From: JBBRLG01 sp038231495
GTDB lineage: Bacteria > Planctomycetota > Planctomycetia > Gemmatales > Gemmataceae
DNA: 16,293 bases
Reading direction: 5' to 3'
Assembly: GCA_038231495.1 (NCBI GenBank)
Contig: JBBRLG010000092.1
Location: 1 to 16,293, forward strand
How positions within the stretch are numbered: the stretch's first letter is position 1; each line of letters opens with the position of its first letter. The translations under genes and the position numbers were made by a program. The notes under the pieces were generated by a model, which was not told the DNA's origin, did no database searches, and saw only the letters and a list, made by a program, of their open reading frames with translations. Positions 1 through 6,912 of this stretch are shown here, piece by piece.

Positions 1-1
1 C

Positions 2-106
2 GCGAAGACCTGGACGATGACGGAGATCCTGAGCTACCCGCTGTATCCACTCGCTCCCCCCGGCAAGGAAGAAAAAGGTAAAGCGCCTCCGGATAGTGGC
101 CGATAA
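2..106 (+). CDS. 3' end of an unidentified gene (partial)
   Basis: Reading from base 2, an open frame enters the window from the left and ends at TAA 104-106. The visible C-terminus includes TWTMTEILSYPLYPLAPPGK and then a lysine-rich tail. Its first 14 codons all end in G or C, as in the confident genes here, whereas the competing frame starting at base 1 (stop at 79-81) has mixed third positions. That is why this frame was preferred. No family was recognised. It converges on the truncated GH32 gene and overlaps the foreign tail of that gene, so it probably marks the far side of a rearrangement junction near 132. Only about 34 residues are visible, so this call is tentative. Confidence 0.45.
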   Translation, partial: AKTWTMTEILSYPLYPLAPPGKEEKGKAPPDSGR

Positions 107-1011
107 GGGCGGAAGCTCGATGGAGTCACGACCGAGAAATGCAGCTGCGGGCGCAGCGCTTCCTTATACAATTTGGCCGCGTCTTTCAGTTCGTCGCCCT
201 GGTCGATGGCACTCAGCCCCTTGGAGTCGGCGGGCAACTTGTTGACCTGGACTTTCAGGGTCTTGCCCTTCCACGCGGAGACTTCCAGCGTCGCCCACCA
301 GTCCGGCGCGCCGTCTGCCAGTTCGATGTCGAACCAGCGCTCGGCCTTGCCTTCGACCGTCACCGTCACCTTGCGCTTTGCGGCCCCAGTCTTCACCGGG
401 AAAAATAGATACCGGGCGGTGGCCGTGATGTCCCGACTGGGGTTAAGCGTATCGACCGGCGGCTTGCGGTCGGTGAAGACGATGTGATCGACGTTGATGT
501 GGCCCCAGCCGCCGGTGGCGTCGTCCACGATCTCGATGCGGGCGGTCTTGCCGATAAACTCGGTCACGTCCCAGGCGGCCGGTTCCAGCTTCTCGCTGCC
601 GCCCGGCTCGGTGTTGGGGCCGGTACTCGTCCGCACCACCTTGCCGCCGACGAGCAAGTTCGTGCAAGTCTTGCCGACATAGCCGCCGCCACCGATCAGG
701 AACGAGACGTACTTACGCTCGACCTTGAACTCCGGCGAAGTGAGCGTGCCTTTGGCGTCGTCGCCGCCGAGAAAGCTGTTGACCAAACCTTTGCCGCGAA
801 AGCCGGTCACTTCCATCTGCCCCGGCAGCGTGCCGCGGGCGGGGCCCTTGCCGAAGGCGGTGCCGGTCGTCTTCCAGTCGCCATAGGTCTCGCCCTCGAA
901 GTCGGCGAAGAGGACGTCCGCCTCGTCGGGCCTGGCCCGCGAGACGGTTCCGGGAATGATGGCCACGATTGCCAGGCACAGGGCCGCGAGCAAGGTCAGG
1001 GAAGCGCGCAT
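34..1011 (-). pseudogene. GH32 (levanase/invertase-like) gene truncated before the catalytic domain
   Basis: The start is ATG 1011-1009, preceded by GAGGA; the frame runs further upstream, but the signal peptide (MRASLTLLAALCLAIVAIIP) begins at this ATG. Residues about 30-185 form a secreted beta-sandwich region with the GGGGYVGKTCTNLLVGGKVV and GGWGHINVDHI motifs. In my recall these precede the catalytic domain of planctomycete GH32 enzymes. Residues about 190-293 continue the family pattern up to LYKEALRPQLHFS. In full-length relatives this is followed at once by the WxNDPNG catalytic motif. Here residue 294 onward is unrelated sequence that stops after 32 residues. The five-bladed propeller and all catalytic acids are missing, so no fructan hydrolase activity is expected. 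The remaining 293 residues show no frameshift, so the loss may be recent, or the sandwich domain may still be secreted. Confidence 0.75.
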
Positions 1012-1057
1012 GGATTGTGGTCCTCGGCGATTGATAGGAGGTTGAGGCGCGGTCCGC

Positions 1058-1124
1058 TTGGCCGTGGGTCCGGATGCCGATCGTGACAGCTCCTGTCCGG
1101 ATCGGCATCCGGACCCACAAGGCC
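1058..1124. repeat. Long perfect palindrome (REP-like hairpin)
   Basis: Arms 1064-1082 and 1100-1118 are perfectly complementary over 19 bp (GTGGGTCCGGATGCCGATC). Inside them is a second stem, GACAG 1085-1089 with CTGTC 1093-1097, closing a CTC loop. GGCC occurs outside both arms, with a 2-nt offset. It lies after the SulP stop codon and before the GH32 start, both on the - strand. It could end SulP transcription, but there is no T-run on either side. That makes a REP-type palindrome or an mRNA-stabilising hairpin at least as likely as an intrinsic terminator. Confidence 0.65.
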
Positions 1125-1148
1125 GGACACTTTCAGCGGGTGTAGGTA

Positions 1149-2993
1149 TTAGATCGAATAATCCCACGGCTGGTAGGCGGCGGCGTTTTCCTTTCGCCGG
1201 GGGCAACCGGGGCAGAGGTTTTCGCCGAGCAGGTCGTAGGCGGCCTGGATGGCGTCGCGCCGGCTTTGGTCGTGATTCGGTCGATCGCCAAAAATCCGGT
1301 CCGCGCCGATCCGGGCTTCAAGGCCGGTGCCCGCCAGTGCCTTGCCCATGTCGGCCTCGACGCCGCACAGCAGTAAGGATATGTTCCGTTGCCGAAGAGT
1401 GCTTTCCAACTTTTTGAGGAGGCTCAAGAAGGCGGCGTCGGGGTTCCGCGCCCGTTCGAGGATCAGGAGGACCGCGCGGACTTCCCCGCGGGCTGCGGTC
1501 TCAAGCGCGACCAGCTGCTGTTGCAATTCCGGCTCCGCGCCGAAGAACAATTCGCCCTCTAAATGATAAACGAGCAGTCGGTCACACAACGATTCACCGG
1601 GCCTGCGCTCGCGGACGCCGTTGTCCGGCGTGTGAACGAGTTGGTTCATGCGCACGCGCGCGGCCCGCGGCACATAGAGGACGAACGACAGAAAGACGCC
1701 GATGACGATGCAGAACTCCACCGAGATGGCGACTGCGGCCAAGGCCGTCGCCAATACCACGCCGGCGTCAAACCGTGTCGCCCGGAGGTGAAAGACCAGC
1801 TGCTTGCGGTCCACCATGCGAAAGGCCGCCAGCATGAGCAAACCGGCCAGCGACGCCCGCGGAATGTACTGGGCCAGGGGAGCGAACAGCAACACCGTCC
1901 CGGCCACGGCGGCCGCCGAGAATACTCCCGACCACTGGGTCACCGCGCCCGCCTGCTGATTGATCGCCGACCGGGTGAGCGAGCCGGAGCCGGGGATGCA
2001 CTGGAAGAAGCTGCCGGCCAGGTTGGCCGCGCCTTCACTGAGGCACTGCTGGTTGATGTCGAGCTTCTGCCCGGTGCGGCTGGCGATGGCTTTGGCCATG
2101 GCCACCGCCTCCAGCAGGCCGAGCACGGCAATCGAAAAGGCGTTGCCCGACAAGAGCTGGACGCGGTCCCACTTCATGTCCGGCGCCTCGAAGCGCGGCA
2201 ACGCGGCGGGGATGGCCCCGACGATTTTGACTCCGTACTCTTCGAGTCCGAATGCCCAAACCAGGGTCGCCATGACGACCACCGCCACCAGGTGTTGCGG
2301 AATGGGAAACCGCGCGCCGCGTTGGCGGCAAAAGGCGTTGAACCGCCGTAGTCCCACGACGACTGCGATGGTCCCGGCGCCGATCAGGAAGGTCGGCCAG
2401 TGGACGCCGCCGCCCGTCGTCACCGTCAGCCAGAACCGCTTGAGGAAATGGTCTTCGGGACCGCCGCGGGCCGCCAGGCCGAGAAGGTTCTTCATCTGGT
2501 CGAGGACGAGAAGGCTGCTCGCGCCCACGGTGAAACCGACGATAACGCTGTGCGAGACGTAGCGGGTCAAATCGCCCAACCGGAGGAGGGCGATCCCCAG
2601 CTGTACGGCCCCGACCAGGAACGCGAGCAAGACCGCCGCCGACACGCGTTCGCCTTCCGGCACCACGGCCAGGGCGCTGAGCAAGGCGATGGAGATGGCG
2701 TTGGTCGGGCCGTTGATGAGTTGGCGCGAGGAGTCGAGGAGTGCCCCGACGCCGGTCATGACGATGGCCGTATACAGTCCGTATTGGGGCGGCACTCCCG
2801 CCAACGTCGCGTACGCCATTGCCTGCGGCACGGCAATGGTCGCCACGGTCAGGCCCGCCGTCAAGTCGCCGCCGAGCGCCCGCCACGAGTACGACCGCAG
2901 GGAGTCCAGGGCCGGAACGCGCTGGCACAACCAGCCCGGCAATCCGGTCAAGGGTGGGGCGCCTCCCGGCGCAGGCTGCCGGTCGCCTGACAT
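1149..2993 (-). CDS. SulP-family anion transporter with STAS domain
   Basis: Inner-membrane SLC26/SulP-type transporter for sulfate, bicarbonate or a related anion; the substrate cannot be read from the sequence. The chosen start ATG 2993-2991 has GGGAGG about 13 nt upstream and gives 614 residues. A longer frame to 3122 would run into the neighbouring regulator gene. The N-terminal signature DLTAGLTVATIAVPQAMAYA (43-62) is followed by GVPPQYGLYT and NGPTNAISI, and about a dozen hydrophobic segments run to residue 440. The motif GAANLAGSFFQCIPGSGSLTRSAIN (321-345) is typical of SulP. A C-terminal STAS domain spans about 472-590. The usual STAS D-S/T-G helix start is replaced by NPDAAFLSLL, so a phosphorylatable residue is not evident. 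The tail carries a CPGCP pair (Cys594, Cys597). It lies 109 nt downstream of the XRE gene. Confidence 0.9.
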   Translation of the reverse strand: MSGDRQPAPGGAPPLTGLPGWLCQRVPALDSLRSYSWRALGGDLTAGLTVATIAVPQAMAYATLAGVPPQYGLYTAIVMTGVGALLDSSRQLINGPTNAISIALLSALAVVPEGERVSAAVLLAFLVGAVQLGIALLRLGDLTRYVSHSVIVGFTVGASSLLVLDQMKNLLGLAARGGPEDHFLKRFWLTVTTGGGVHWPTFLIGAGTIAVVVGLRRFNAFCRQRGARFPIPQHLVAVVVMATLVWAFGLEEYGVKIVGAIPAALPRFEAPDMKWDRVQLLSGNAFSIAVLGLLEAVAMAKAIASRTGQKLDINQQCLSEGAANLAGSFFQCIPGSGSLTRSAINQQAGAVTQWSGVFSAAAVAGTVLLFAPLAQYIPRASLAGLLMLAAFRMVDRKQLVFHLRATRFDAGVVLATALAAVAISVEFCIVIGVFLSFVLYVPRAARVRMNQLVHTPDNGVRERRPGESLCDRLLVYHLEGELFFGAEPELQQQLVALETAARGEVRAVLLILERARNPDAAFLSLLKKLESTLRQRNISLLLCGVEADMGKALAGTGLEARIGADRIFGDRPNHDQSRRDAIQAAYDLLGENLCPGCPRRKENAAAYQPWDYSI

Positions 2994-3102
2994 TTGCACG
3001 CGCTGGCCTCCCTTTCCGAATCGTGACCGTGCGGGAGCGGTTACGGATCCAAACCGCTCTCGAATGGCCGCCGCCAGCACCGGGGCATTGGCGGGCCGCC
3101 GG

Positions 3103-3438
3103 TCATGCGGGCGATAAAGCAACGTCCAGTTTCTGCCCGAGTGCTTCGGCCCACTTGTGCAGCGTCGCGAGCGTGGGGTTAAGTACCTTGCCCGTTTCCA
3201 GGCGTGACAGAGCAGGCGGGTCGATGCCCATGCGTTCGGCCATCTCCGCCAGCGTCAGTCCCTGGCTTTCACGCAGGGATTTGAAGCGCGCCACGAGGCC
3301 CAAAATTGCCTCGAAACTCTGCCGGTTGATGGCACCGCCGGACCGTCGGCGGACGGGGTTTGCCGCGTGCTGGCGGCGGACCGCTTCTTCTTCGGCCTGC
3401 TGCTCGGCCGTGCGCTTTGGGTTCGTGGTTGGCTTCAT
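3103..3438 (-). CDS. XRE-family HTH regulator, probable antitoxin
   Basis: A 111-residue protein. The first 40 residues are basic and polar. An XRE/Cro-type helix-turn-helix follows at about 50-105 (LRESQGLTLAEMAERMGIDPPALSRLETGK, then LATLHKWAEALG). It starts 4 nt after the stop codon of the BrnT-like gene (TGA AGCC ATG), and its GGAG ribosome site lies inside the end of that gene, so the two are almost certainly co-transcribed and translationally coupled. By analogy with BrnTA and HigBA, where the toxin comes first, it should neutralise the toxin and repress the shared promoter, perhaps through the inverted repeat at 3764-3785. The classic BrnA partner is a ribbon-helix-helix protein, so an XRE partner is a variant pairing. 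Confidence 0.8.
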   Translation of the reverse strand: MKPTTNPKRTAEQQAEEEAVRRQHAANPVRRRSGGAINRQSFEAILGLVARFKSLRESQGLTLAEMAERMGIDPPALSRLETGKVLNPTLATLHKWAEALGQKLDVALSPA

Positions 3439-3442
3439 GGCT

Positions 3443-3724
3443 TCACTCCGTCGGTTCGGGAACGTCGTAGGCGGTGATCGGGCGGATGACGAGCGGATCG
3501 GCCAAATTTAGGATGTCGAATACAACGGCGATAAACCGCCCGGTCGCGGTGGTTCCAAAGGCAATGGGACGGCCCGATGAGTCACTCACGTCAAACGTCG
3601 TGTTGTCGTCGAAGAGGGCGGACTCGACCTCGTCGGGTGTCAGGCCGTGTTCCGCGACATGAGTTGTGTTGCCTGCCTCATCATCCGGTTCGTCCCAATC
3701 GATCAAGGCGTCGCGTAAGTCCAT
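3443..3724 (-). CDS. BrnT-like toxin (putative RNase of a type II TA pair)
   Basis: A 93-residue protein matching the BrnT pattern: IDWDEPDDEAGNTTHVAEHG (8-27), then LTPDEVESALFDD (28-40), SGRPIAFGTTATGRFIAVVF (50-69) and a final VIRPITAYDVPE strand. BrnT toxins are small RelE-fold ribonucleases; the WDxxK..N..KHG start of the classic family is here WDEP..GN..HVAEHG. The start ATG 3724 has GGAGGGG about 6 nt upstream. The length and the immediately following HTH gene fit a type II toxin-antitoxin operon. Some planctomycete and cyanobacterial proteins of this kind are annotated only as hypothetical, so toxicity is inferred, not shown. The catalytic residues cannot be assigned with confidence. 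Confidence 0.7.
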   Translation of the reverse strand: MDLRDALIDWDEPDDEAGNTTHVAEHGLTPDEVESALFDDNTTFDVSDSSGRPIAFGTTATGRFIAVVFDILNLADPLVIRPITAYDVPEPTE

Positions 3725-3763
3725 GCCGTGCCCCTCCGGTTGCCGCCGGTGTGTATCCTATCA

Positions 3764-3785
3764 CTATTGTATTTTAACGCAATAG
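3764..3785 (-). promoter_or_regulatory. Candidate promoter/operator of the toxin-antitoxin pair
   Basis: CTATTG (3764-3769) and CAATAG (3780-3785) form a 6-bp inverted repeat with a 10-nt AT-rich spacer, in an otherwise GC-rich region about 40 nt upstream of the toxin start. On the - strand TTGCGT followed 16 nt later by TAGGAT could serve as -35/-10, and the -35 would fall inside the inverted repeat. This layout suits autorepression by the XRE protein. No experimental support is visible. Confidence 0.4.
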
Positions 3786-3868
3786 AAAAACTGCGCAGAC
3801 ACCGGGAAATCGGTGATTTAGGCAGCCTCGATGGAGCAGCGAATGGCTCTGACTACTATTCTCTTCCG

Positions 3869-3897
3869 TTGCAAACCGCCCGCGCAACCCGTATAAG
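3869..3897 (+). promoter_or_regulatory. sigma70-type promoter for hisF
   Basis: TTGCAA (3869-3874) and TATAAG (3892-3897) are separated by exactly 17 nt, matching consensus at 4/6 and 5/6 positions. The expected transcript start near 3904 leaves a leader of about 38 nt before hisF. No long leader-peptide attenuator would fit in that space. Confidence 0.65.
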
Positions 3898-3941
3898 GGA
3901 GTGATACGTCCGACGGAACCCGCATCCCTTCAGCCGCGCGC

Positions 3942-4721
3942 ATGCTCACCAAACGCATCATCCCCTGTCTCGACGTGGACCGCGGCCGCGTGGTTAAGGG
4001 CGTCAACTTCCTCCAGCTGCGCGACGCCGGCGACCCCGTCGAAGTCGCCCGCCGTTACGAGCAAGACGGTGCCGACGAACTGGTTTTCCTCGACATCCGC
4101 GCCAGCCACGACGGCCGCGACATCCTCCTCGACATGGTGCGGCGCGTCGCCGAGCAAATTTTTATGCCGTTCACCGTCGGCGGCGGCATCCGCACGCTCG
4201 ACGACGCCACGAAAATCATCCAGGCCGGGGCCGAGAAGGTCAGCATCAACTCCGCCGCGGTCAAGACGCCGGAACTCGTCACCGCCGTCGCCGCGAAGTT
4301 CGGCCGCTGTGCCACCGTCGTCAACATCGACCCGCGGCGCGTGCAGAAGGACGGCCGCGAGGTGTGGGAAGTGTACGTCAACGGCGGCCGGGTGCCGACG
4401 GGTTTGGAAGCCGTCGCCTGGGCACGCCGGGTCGAGGAACTCGGCGCGGGCGAGATCGTACTGACCTCGATGGACGCTGACGGGACCAAGGCCGGCTACG
4501 ACCTGCCGATGCCCCGGGCCGGGGCCGAGGCGGTCGGCATTCCGGTCGTGGCCAGCGGCGGCGCGGGCAGTCCGGAACACCTGTACCAGATTCTGACCGA
4601 AGGAAAGGCTGATGCGGCCCTCGCGGCGAGCATTTTCCATTACAATGAGTATGGCATTCCCGCGACCAAGGCCTATCTTGCCGGCAGGGGAGTGCCCGTT
4701 CGGATTGTGCCGAAGCTTTAA
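3942..4721 (+). CDS. hisF: Imidazole glycerol phosphate synthase cyclase subunit HisF
   Basis: Cytoplasmic cyclase subunit of IGP synthase. With the glutaminase HisH it converts PRFAR and ammonia into imidazole glycerol phosphate and AICAR, linking histidine and purine synthesis. The 259-residue (beta-alpha)8 barrel is full length. MLTKRIIPCLDVDRGRVVKG at the N-terminus carries catalytic Asp11, and NID at 128-130 supplies the second catalytic acid, Asp130, at the standard numbering. Phosphate-binding loops VGGGIRT (79-85) and ASGGAGS are intact. FLDIRASHDGR replaces the more common FLDITAS. No other his gene is adjacent, so the pathway is scattered, as is common in planctomycetes. The ribosome site is weak; the ATG was fixed by homology to the family N-terminus. 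Confidence 0.96.
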   Translation: MLTKRIIPCLDVDRGRVVKGVNFLQLRDAGDPVEVARRYEQDGADELVFLDIRASHDGRDILLDMVRRVAEQIFMPFTVGGGIRTLDDATKIIQAGAEKVSINSAAVKTPELVTAVAAKFGRCATVVNIDPRRVQKDGREVWEVYVNGGRVPTGLEAVAWARRVEELGAGEIVLTSMDADGTKAGYDLPMPRAGAEAVGIPVVASGGAGSPEHLYQILTEGKADAALAASIFHYNEYGIPATKAYLAGRGVPVRIVPKL

Positions 4722-4780
4722 CAATCGCTTTGCGCAGTCGCCTTGAGGCAAACGGTTGAATTCTTGGCGGAGAGACAACG

Positions 4781-5935
4781 ATGGCCAGCGCAGACCTCGT
4801 AATCGACAATGCGGAAACCGGGATCCCGGCGCAGGTGCGCCGCGAGCCGGAAGCCAACAAGCTGTTTCGGATGGTGATGAAGCACGAAGGCTCCGACTTG
4901 CACCTCAAGGTCGGCCAGCCGCCGATGATGCGCCTCCGCGGCGACATCCGCCGGGCCGACATGCGGCCGTTGACGCAGGAGGACATGGAGCGCCTGCTGC
5001 TGCCGTTGCTCAACGAACGCCAGCGGAAAATCCTCGACGAAGAAGGCGGCGTGGACTTTTCCTACGTCATCGGCCAGGACGAGTGCCGGTTCCGCGTCAG
5101 CCTTTTCAAGCAGCGCAACACCCTGTCGCTCGTCGCCCGCCGCGTCAACACCAGCATCCCCACCTTCGCGAAACTCGGCCTGCCGCCGTCGATCGAGTCG
5201 CTGTGCCATTACGATCAGGGTCTCATCATCTTTGCCGGCGTCACCGGCAGCGGCAAGACGACGAGCATCGCGTCGATGATCGATTACATCAACGAGCGCG
5301 AGCCGGTCCACATTCTCACCATCGAGGACCCGATCGAGTTTACCTACACCGACAAGAAGGGCGTGGTCAACCAGCGCGAGATCGGCCTGGATTGCATCGA
5401 CTGGCACAAGGCGCTGAAGGACGCGGTGCGGCAGGATCCCGACATCATCCTCGTCGGCGAGTTGCGCGACCGCGACACTTTCGAGGCCGGCATTCACGCG
5501 GCGGAAACGGGCCATCTCGTGTTCGGCACCATCCACGCGTCGAGTGCCGGCAGCACCCTGGGCCGCATCCTGGACCTGTTCCCGCCGGACATGCACCGGG
5601 CCATCCGCATGGCCCTGGCGTTCAACCTCAAGGCGGTGATCGCGCAAAAGCTCATCAAGAGTTGCAAGCCGGGCGTGCAGCGGGTGCCGACGAATGAGAT
5701 CATGATCGTCAACCCGACGATCCGCGATCTGATCATCAAGGAAGAGGACAAGAAGATCCCCGACGCCATCAAAATCGGCTTCCTGGAAGGGATGACCGAT
5801 TTCACCGAGAACCTGCGGATCCTGGTGGAACGCGGCGACGTGGAGAAGTCGGTCGCGCTGGAAGTAGCGCCGAATCCAGAACAACTCAAGATGGCACTCA
5901 AAGGCATCAAGGTCGCGGCTCCTGGCATTTTGTAG
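4781..5935 (+). CDS. pilT: PilT-type twitching motility/retraction ATPase
   Basis: Cytoplasmic hexameric ATPase of the type IV pilus/type II secretion family. A GGAGAG ribosome site precedes the ATG. The N-terminal PilT domain includes GSDLHLKVGQPPMMRLRGDI (37-56). Then come Walker A GVTGSGKTT (153-161), Asp box TIEDPIEF (180-187), Walker B DIILVGELRD with Glu227, and His box GHLVFGTIHA (244-253). TIRDLI (313-318) corresponds to the AIRNLI retraction motif that separates PilT from assembly ATPases such as PilB. No zinc-binding CxxC insert is seen, which also argues against PilB/GspE. The length of 384 aa is slightly above typical PilT, mostly from an N-terminal extension. Other pilus genes are not nearby. 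It lies 59 nt after hisF and may be read from the same promoter. Confidence 0.92.
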   Translation: MASADLVIDNAETGIPAQVRREPEANKLFRMVMKHEGSDLHLKVGQPPMMRLRGDIRRADMRPLTQEDMERLLLPLLNERQRKILDEEGGVDFSYVIGQDECRFRVSLFKQRNTLSLVARRVNTSIPTFAKLGLPPSIESLCHYDQGLIIFAGVTGSGKTTSIASMIDYINEREPVHILTIEDPIEFTYTDKKGVVNQREIGLDCIDWHKALKDAVRQDPDIILVGELRDRDTFEAGIHAAETGHLVFGTIHASSAGSTLGRILDLFPPDMHRAIRMALAFNLKAVIAQKLIKSCKPGVQRVPTNEIMIVNPTIRDLIIKEEDKKIPDAIKIGFLEGMTDFTENLRILVERGDVEKSVALEVAPNPEQLKMALKGIKVAAPGIL

Positions 5936-5955
5936 ACGCAAAGCCGCAAGCGGCG
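5936..5955 (-). terminator. Terminator hairpin with CUUG-type loop (copy 1)
   Basis: On the - strand the 20-nt element CGCCGCTTGCGGCTTTGCGT forms a GCCG/CGGC stem around CTTG, followed by a TTTG run. It lies directly downstream of the - strand gene ending at 5968 and just after the pilT stop, so it sits between convergent genes. An identical copy occurs at 13514-13533. Confidence 0.55.
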
Positions 5956-5967
5956 GGTCGGGAGGGG

Positions 5968-6597
5968 TTACTTTCCGGCTTCGATCTTCAGCTTCACCGG
6001 GTCACTCGTTGTCACCGCGAAGCCGAAACCCTTCTCGGCTTCCTTGGACCCTTTCGGGGCCGGCGAAATTGCCGTGCGATAACCGACCGTCAGCGTGTAG
6101 TCGCCCGGTTCGGTCCAGTACGCCGCCTTCGCCAGTCCGCGAAAGCCGTAGTGGAGGCTGGTAATCGGGATTGAATGCGTCTTACCCGCGGCGAGCGTTA
6201 TCACCTTGGGAGTGCGGAACTCCGTCGTGAATTGTTTCTGCGCCATGACAGCAACCGCACCTTTCTCCGGCCCCTTGAGGTCGAGTTGGACTTCGGTCGC
6301 GTCGCCTTCGACCCAGAATTTGACCTCCTGGTCGCTGGTGTTCGTCAATTCCAAAACCATGTCCACGTTCGGTGCGAGGGGCACCTTCCCGGCCTTTTCG
6401 GCGTCCTTGAGGATTTTGCGGAAATCGTCGCCGGACTTGCCGTCGAGGTCCAGCTTGTACGTGTCCTTCTTGACGACCAGCTTGGCCTTGAGGGGTAGGT
6501 CCGCCGGTTTGGTTTCGTCGGCCTTCTTGTCGTCGGCCTGAACGGCAGGCGTCAGGGCGAGAATTAACCACGTTGCAGCTGGAAGCAATCGTTTCAT
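5968..6597 (-). CDS. Secreted protein with Ig-like/BsuPI-like fold, unknown function
   Basis: A 209-residue protein with signal peptide MKRLLPAATWLILALTPAVQA, probably cut after AQA near residue 21, followed by a charged lysine-rich stretch. A GAGGTG ribosome site lies 7 nt before the ATG. The mature part is rich in beta strands: VDMVLELTNTSDQEVKFWVEG (about 79-99), VQLDLKGPEKGAVAV, a TPKVITLAAGKTHSIPI segment and GDYTLTVGYRTAI. This resembles the beta-sandwich seen in BsuPI-like and other periplasmic Ig-like domains. No catalytic motif was recognised. It converges on pilT and is divergent from purF, so no operon partner indicates a role. Confidence 0.75.
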   Translation of the reverse strand: MKRLLPAATWLILALTPAVQADDKKADETKPADLPLKAKLVVKKDTYKLDLDGKSGDDFRKILKDAEKAGKVPLAPNVDMVLELTNTSDQEVKFWVEGDATEVQLDLKGPEKGAVAVMAQKQFTTEFRTPKVITLAAGKTHSIPITSLHYGFRGLAKAAYWTEPGDYTLTVGYRTAISPAPKGSKEAEKGFGFAVTTSDPVKLKIEAGK

Positions 6598-6814
6598 CGC
6601 AACACCTCGTTAAAAGAGACTCAAGAGGTCCAAATGGCAGACTAAAGCCTGTGGACGCCGCAAAATCAGGCGGAGCGCCGGTGTCTTTTCTTGTTCCGCC
6701 AATCCTTGGGGTCGGTCCGGTAAGGGAAAAACACCGGATGACGCCACGGAAACGGGCTGTGCCGTCGCGCGGGGGTGGATCAGGGCAACCTCCGGGATTC
6801 GTCCGGCGTTTTGC
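6598..6814. other. Divergent intergenic region
   Basis: Between the secreted-protein gene (-) and purF (+) there are 315 noncoding bases; the first 217 hold no convincing gene. A degenerate palindrome, CAGACTAAAGCCTG (6638-6651; one mismatched pair), resembles the short palindromes scattered in planctomycete genomes, but only one copy is visible here. I found no clear promoter for the leftward gene and no riboswitch fold that could be defended by eye. Confidence 0.4.
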
Positions 6815-6843
6815 TTGTTCGTTACCGCTCCTCTACTTATAAT
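6815..6843 (+). promoter_or_regulatory. Candidate purF promoter
   Basis: A perfect -10 TATAAT (6838-6843) stands 17 nt after TTGTTC (6815-6820), a 3/6 match to the -35 consensus. It predicts a start near 6850 and a leader of about 62 nt before the purF ATG. Confidence 0.55.
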
Positions 6844-6912
6844 AACGGTGCAGTGTGGCGTGACACCGGGGCGACCGCGCCAAACCTCTCCTCCTGGCCG
6901 GGGACAAAGCGC

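Noticed and set aside
1..81. Alternative partial gene ending at TAA 79-81
   Set aside because: Third codon positions are mixed, whereas the frame ending at 106 shows the strong G/C third-base bias of this genome.
1563..2351. Open frame on + within sulP
   Set aside because: It is antisense to conserved SulP motifs, and its product is rich in Arg, His and Gln without structure.
4718..5941. Long open frame on the - strand across pilT
   Set aside because: It is antisense to a gene with all PilT motifs intact; its protein is low-complexity, rich in Asp, His and Arg, a typical shadow in GC-rich DNA.
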